A stretch of 64,000 bases of DNA from an uncultured Pirellulaceae bacterium. Its GTDB lineage: Bacteria; Planctomycetota; Planctomycetia; Pirellulales; Pirellulaceae. The first letter of the stretch is position 1, and each line of letters begins with the position of its first letter. Below the pieces are notes generated by a model, which did no database searches, was not told the origin of the DNA, and worked only from the letters and a program-made list of their open reading frames with translations. Made by a program: the position numbers and the translations under genes. The stretch spans positions 62,001-126,000 of the forward strand of contig CALDHM010000033.1 in NCBI GenBank assembly GCA_937941455.1, given 5' to 3'. Shown here in pieces: positions 60,298 to 64,000 of the stretch.

Positions 60298-61183
60298 TCG
60301 ACCGCATGCCTAGCAACATGTTCAGGACGCGCTTAGCTATATCAACCTGCAGAATCTCGGCAAGATAACGCCAGCCGGGGCAAGCGTTCACCTCCAGCAG
60401 CAGCGGTCGGCCATCCTCATCGTAAATTAAATCGATCCCCGCCAGCCGCGTCGCCAGCACGTTGGCCGTCCGCCGAGCCAAATCACGCGCGGTTTCATCC
60501 GGCTCAAAGGGGCTGACGCCCGCACCACGTGAGGCGTTCAGGCGCCAGTCGTCCTGCCGCGAGCGTTTCATCGCAAAGAGCTCCTCACCGATGACAAGCA
60601 ACCTTAAGTCCCAGCCGTGATGACGAATGAATTTCTGCACGTAGATCGTTCGCTCGGACCGCTCGAGGGCTTGAAACACGCGACGCGCTAAACCAGGGTC
60701 GTTGACGCGCAACAAGCCCCGACCTTCACTCCCGAAAACTGGTTTGACAACGACATCGCTACCCAAGGACTCGAAGGCCTCATCCGCGTCGTCAGCCGTT
60801 TGGCAGGCCACAGTCGGCGGCACGGGTAATCCTGCAGCCTGTAGTCTTGCCAAGGCCAGAAATTTGTCGATGCAAACCTCGATGGCCCGCGAAGAGTTGA
60901 GCACGGGAGTGCCCTGCTGCTCGAGAACACTCAAGGCATCCATCCGCAATACGACTTGTTCCAGGGAACCGCGCGGCATCGCGCGGCACAAGACACCGCA
61001 GCAATTTCCTAAATCCATGTCTCCGCAAATCACGCGGCAGCTTTCGGCATCCAAACGGCAGCACAGGTCCTCGTAGCGGCACCGAACGAGGTGACAACAT
61101 CCCGTCGCTGCACGATTCAAATCGTCCCAGTGCCACGGACCGACACTTCCTACAACAGCGATCCGCGGTGCCACGTCATCCAT
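60284..61183 (-). CDS. RimK-like ATP-grasp ligase next to mch
   Basis: 299 residues. ATP-grasp fold: DVVVKPVFGSEGRGLLRV binds ATP, IYVQKFIRHHGWDLRLLVIG continues the lid, and DGRPLLLEVNACPGWRY holds the Mg-binding Glu and Asn. Its start ATG shares the TGATG with the stop of mch, so it is coupled to it. RimK/CofF/MptN-like ligases add glutamate to peptides or folate-type cofactors; a role in tetrahydromethanopterin tail modification is a reasonable inference. Confidence 0.8.
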   Translation of the reverse strand: MDDVAPRIAVVGSVGPWHWDDLNRAATGCCHLVRCRYEDLCCRLDAESCRVICGDMDLGNCCGVLCRAMPRGSLEQVVLRMDALSVLEQQGTPVLNSSRAIEVCIDKFLALARLQAAGLPVPPTVACQTADDADEAFESLGSDVVVKPVFGSEGRGLLRVNDPGLARRVFQALERSERTIYVQKFIRHHGWDLRLLVIGEELFAMKRSRQDDWRLNASRGAGVSPFEPDETARDLARRTANVLATRLAGIDLIYDEDGRPLLLEVNACPGWRYLAEILQVDIAKRVLNMLLGMRSINRR

Positions 61184-62166
61184 CAGTCAACACCGTTGGG
61201 CAACAAACCTAACGAGCGCAAAAACAACTCTTCGTGCAAAGAACCAGCGACAAATAATCTCCCCGTGCGGCAGTTGTTAAAAGTGACTCGCGCGGGACTG
61301 AACAGCAGGCGATCGATTTTGTAAAAATCGCGGTCGTATTTTTCAAAGGTTTCCAAAAATGGACGTCCGAAATCCCGCGATCGGCAGCTCGGCAATTCCG
61401 CCAAAACGGCTTCGATCTGTGCGTCGTCGCAATCGACCCAGAGGGTCACGTCGCTGCCGAAAATGATCGCATCGTTCGTCCAACCAATGCTTTGCAAATC
61501 ATCAGCGCCGATCGGCGGCAGGGGGCAGTTCCCAAACGCTCGCACGACCCGCGACAGGTCGAAGCCCAGTTCGAACAACTTGTGCATGGCCGTTTCAATG
61601 CACCGCGCGACGATTTGAATGGTCCCCGGTAAGCTGGAGGTACGGGCAATGCAAAACGTCAATTCCGACGGAGGTAATTGGCAATCGATTCCGGCCAGCG
61701 TCACGGCAGTTTCGGTCGGGAGTTTGGCCCCTTCCAATATCACGACACCCTGCGAGGCGATTTCTTGCAACTGGTACCGATCCAGCATACTTTCGCGTCC
61801 TCGCAACATCCGCGCCGGTCCGCTGGCCATCGCAAAATAATCTGCGGTTGACAGGGGCCAACCAGCGTATTGCGATCCGATGCAAGCCCACAGCGGATCG
61901 TCGGTTTCAACCATTACCGTCGGTAGCGGCCCAATCGATCCGCCTTGTGCGGCAAGGGAAACTTGTCCCAAGCCCGCCAAGCACAATTCCGCCAAGATAC
62001 GACCGCCGGCCAGTGTCCCTAGCCGATCCATGCCGAAGTCGAGAATCACGCTACCGCAGGCCCCCGGTAGGACGCGCACGTCAGCGGCATGTAATCGCTG
62101 GCCGCCGATCGCATCGATGGCGCTGCGAGCAAGTTGGTTGAGATTCTTTTGATTGATGGCCGCCAT
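61183..62166 (-). CDS. mch: Methenyltetrahydromethanopterin cyclohydrolase
   Basis: 327 residues, the length of archaeal and methylotroph Mch. It interconverts methenyl- and formyl-tetrahydromethanopterin in C1 transfer. Family features: RVLPGACGSVILDFGMDR, LGQVSLAAQGG, YFAMASGPARML, and FGNCPLPPIGADDLQSIGWT, followed by YDRDFYKIDRLLFSPARV and FNNCRTGR. Planctomycetes are one of the few bacterial groups known to carry this pathway. Part of a minus-strand string dnaJ-like, rnpA, mch, ATP-grasp. Other pathway genes (fae, mtdB, fhc) are not in the window. Confidence 0.93.
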   Translation of the reverse strand: MAAINQKNLNQLARSAIDAIGGQRLHAADVRVLPGACGSVILDFGMDRLGTLAGGRILAELCLAGLGQVSLAAQGGSIGPLPTVMVETDDPLWACIGSQYAGWPLSTADYFAMASGPARMLRGRESMLDRYQLQEIASQGVVILEGAKLPTETAVTLAGIDCQLPPSELTFCIARTSSLPGTIQIVARCIETAMHKLFELGFDLSRVVRAFGNCPLPPIGADDLQSIGWTNDAIIFGSDVTLWVDCDDAQIEAVLAELPSCRSRDFGRPFLETFEKYDRDFYKIDRLLFSPARVTFNNCRTGRLFVAGSLHEELFLRSLGLLPNGVD

Positions 62167-62220
62167 GATGGTTCTCGCCCCAAAACGCTGACTACACGTT
62201 CAACAATTCGTTTCTTGTTT

Positions 62221-62607
62221 TCATCGATCGCTCCGCGTTTGTTTTTTCCCAAGGCGTTTTGCCAACTGGATCAGCGAGACACGGGCTTGCTCCAAACTGG
62301 GCATCCGATTTCCTTGGGGGCGCACGATCAAATCCCAATCTGCCGGCAAGGAATGTTGCTCCAGTCGAAAGGCCTCCCGCACGACTCGCTTCCAACGATT
62401 GCGTTGCACCGCGTTGCCAAACCGCTTGCCAATTGACAATCCGAGCCTTGGGGTTCCCTTACCCATCGAGCGTTGACGACCATTGATTTGCAGCCAGGCA
62501 TCGGCGACGTACAACCGCGTCTGGAACACCGCCGCATATTCTCCGGGCTTGCAGACGCGCTGTCGCTTGGTGAACGGTAGATCCAAAAGTCTTTCTCCGC
62601 TCACCAC
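62221..62607 (-). CDS. rnpA: Ribonuclease P protein component
   Basis: 128 residues. Small basic protein that helps RNase P RNA process tRNA 5' ends. The signature is RLGLSIGKRFGNAVQRNRWK followed by RVVREAFRL. The start is GTG 62607 or GTG 62604; the latter overlaps the dnaJ-like stop as GTGA. The usual neighbours rpmH and dnaA/yidC are absent; it lies instead between a J-domain gene and mch, 54 nt from mch. Confidence 0.93.
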   Translation of the reverse strand: MVSGERLLDLPFTKRQRVCKPGEYAAVFQTRLYVADAWLQINGRQRSMGKGTPRLGLSIGKRFGNAVQRNRWKRVVREAFRLEQHSLPADWDLIVRPQGNRMPSLEQARVSLIQLAKRLGKKQTRSDR

Positions 62608-63569
62608 TTCAAGTCACCGCGCAAGTCCTGACGTTCGATTTGAGCAAGCAACGTTTTCAACTCGCGCGACTGCGAATCCGGGATGTTCTCGGGGACCATC
62701 ACTTTCAGTTCGACCAGCAAATCTCCTTTTTGCCCTTGATCCGTTCGCACCCCCATCCCTTTCAACCGGAGAACGCGGCCGCTATTTGAACGGGGCGGAA
62801 CCTTGAGCGCGACCGTACCGTAGGGAGTTGGCACATCGACCGTGGTGCCCCAGATCGCCTCCGAGACAGTAATCTCGAGACTGAGATTGAGATTCAATCC
62901 GGTGCGCCGAAAGAATGGATGCGGCGCGATTTGCACCCTCACGTAGAGATCGCCCCGGCGATTTCCGGAACCGACGGCCCCCTGATTCTTGAGGCGAATT
63001 TTCTTACGATCCTCGATGCCTGCCGGAATTTTCACGGCAATGGTTTTGACACCATCAGGCCGCTGCACCGTCACGCGATGCTCGCCTCCCAATACAGACA
63101 CGGCAAACGGAATTGTGATCTCTGTCTCGATGTCCAGCGACGATTCCTCAGGCTCAGGGCTTTCTCCACCGCGGCCGCCAAAATCGCCCGGATTGAACCC
63201 GCCGAATTGCCGCAGAATTTCTTCGAACCCCATACCACCGGCTCTAGATCGCCCCCGGCGATTGCCGAAGATTTGGCTGAGGTCGATCTCCATGCCCCCC
63301 GGCGGGACTTGCCCCTCAAAGGGTTGTCCGCCTGGGCCCCTCATTTGCTCGAAATTTGGGCCGAAACGGTCGTACAACACCCGTTTCTTTTCATCGCCTA
63401 GGACATCGTACGCTTGCTGGATTTTTTGGAACTTCTGCTTAGCTTTTTCTTTGTCCTCGTGCAAGTCGGGATGGTATTGCTTGGCCAGCTTGCGATATGC
63501 CTTTTGGATTTCCTGTTGAGTAGCTGTCTTGGGGACGTTGAGCACCTTGTAGTAGTCGTCGTTTGACAT
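62601..63569 (-). CDS. DnaJ-class chaperone without zinc finger (CbpA-like)
   Basis: 322 residues. The N-terminal J domain has the HPD motif in LAKQYHPDLHEDKEKAK near residue 34; a Gly/Pro-rich linker follows (RGPGGQPFEGQVPPGG, FGGFNPGDFGGRGG). The C-terminal substrate-binding domains follow (VTVQRPDGVKTIAVKIPAGI, DLYVRVQIAPHPFFRR, LLVELKVMVPENI). The CxxCxGxG zinc repeats of DnaJ are absent, as in CbpA. It would stimulate DnaK. First gene of the rnpA-mch-ATP-grasp string. Confidence 0.93.
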   Translation of the reverse strand: MSNDDYYKVLNVPKTATQQEIQKAYRKLAKQYHPDLHEDKEKAKQKFQKIQQAYDVLGDEKKRVLYDRFGPNFEQMRGPGGQPFEGQVPPGGMEIDLSQIFGNRRGRSRAGGMGFEEILRQFGGFNPGDFGGRGGESPEPEESSLDIETEITIPFAVSVLGGEHRVTVQRPDGVKTIAVKIPAGIEDRKKIRLKNQGAVGSGNRRGDLYVRVQIAPHPFFRRTGLNLNLSLEITVSEAIWGTTVDVPTPYGTVALKVPPRSNSGRVLRLKGMGVRTDQGQKGDLLVELKVMVPENIPDSQSRELKTLLAQIERQDLRGDLKW

Positions 63570-63854
63570 CGTGAACGATTATTCGTTTGGAATGATCAAC
63601 ATCGGAAATGCAAAACACTAGGATTTTACCACTTGCAGCAAGTTTCTTCGAGGCAACATCCGCCACAAAACCTCGACATCGTGTTGATTTTCGGCAACAT
63701 CAACATGCGGTAACGGAGTGAAAAACGACGATACACGCCGTGAAATAGTGGAAAAAACGGCTTTCGCTTAGATTTTAACCTACAGCCGAGTCCACTGGCA
63801 TCGCGACTGCTTCCTATTGCCCGGCAACTGTCCGCCAATGCAAGGGAGCCGTGC

Positions 63855-64000
63855 ATGTCGAAACGCAAATCTGATCCGAATCAACCGGGAAATCCACGCA
63901 ATGAACTGCCGATCACCAAGACCTTCGATGATGATCTGCTGGACGACCAACATTTGACCGTCGGTCAAGACGCGGATTTCGAGGCCGATGAACTGGCTGT
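63855..64000 (+). CDS. Hypothetical protein, 5' part only
   Basis: The first 48 codons are visible, beginning MSKRKSDPNQPGNPRNELPI and continuing acidic (TFDDDLLDDQHLTVGQDADF). AAGGGAG lies eight nt before ATG 63855. It diverges from the dnaJ-like gene. Too little is present to name a family. Confidence 0.5.
   Translation, partial: MSKRKSDPNQPGNPRNELPITKTFDDDLLDDQHLTVGQDADFEADELA

Overview
The window reads as the chromosome of a planctomycete, most likely of the Pirellulales. The evidence is the mix of gene families: an LEPR-type surface protein with SdrD-like B repeats, DUF4013 and DUF6807/PmoA-like proteins, two zinc-ribbon membrane proteins, an HTTM (gamma-carboxylase-like) protein, a fused MFS/acyltransferase/acyl-ACP ligase, a GroEL without the Gly-Gly-Met tail, and a tetrahydromethanopterin-linked cyclohydrolase (Mch). 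The DNA is moderately GC rich. No phage, plasmid, insertion sequence or CRISPR array is visible.

Layout. 1-9.1 kb: a TetR regulator cut by the left edge, a glycosyltransferase, two envelope proteins (DUF4013, DUF6807), an unrecognised protein, a Na/Pi cotransporter with a PhoU-like tail, a small secreted protein and ProC. 9.5-15.5 kb: a small acidic protein, a 1459-residue cell-surface protein and a Tat-exported WD40 protein. 15.9-20.6 kb: RNase III and a 1292-residue lysophospholipid transport/re-acylation fusion. 21-28.7 kb: a small membrane protein, an FHA-GAF histidine kinase and two secreted amidohydrolase-family proteins, one clearly lacking the metal site. 28.9-32.7 kb: a flippase-like and an HTTM membrane protein, then a thioesterase. 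33.2-38.9 kb: a tandem ACT protein, a zinc-ribbon membrane protein, an HD phosphohydrolase and class II DAHP synthase on the plus strand, then a 2-oxoadipate dioxygenase-like protein and Apt on the minus strand. 39.1-42.9 kb: E2 and E3 of the 2-oxoglutarate dehydrogenase complex and a second zinc-ribbon membrane protein. 43.7-47.4 kb: groES-groEL with a terminator, then a translationally coupled MOSC/deacetylase pair. 47.8 kb: tRNA-Gly(CCC) followed by about 1 kb without a recognisable gene. 48.8-57.5 kb: MnmD-like methyltransferase, EamA transporter, LeuS, Map, an ABC exporter pair and a secreted FKBP isomerase. 57.9-60.3 kb: a LysR regulator and a receiver/HD-GYP protein. 60.3-63.6 kb: a minus-strand operon dnaJ-like, rnpA, mch, ATP-grasp. 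The right edge cuts a new plus-strand gene.

Most genes are housekeeping or typical planctomycete envelope and signalling genes. The features that stand out are in the gaps and in gene order. Six intergenic copies of a roughly 100-bp element with inverted ends (R1) and two 107-bp copies of another (R2) look like small non-autonomous or REP/MITE-like elements. rnpA is separated from rpmH and sits in an apparent operon with a J-domain chaperone and C1-transfer genes. A free-standing tandem ACT protein heads the gene string that ends in DAHP synthase.
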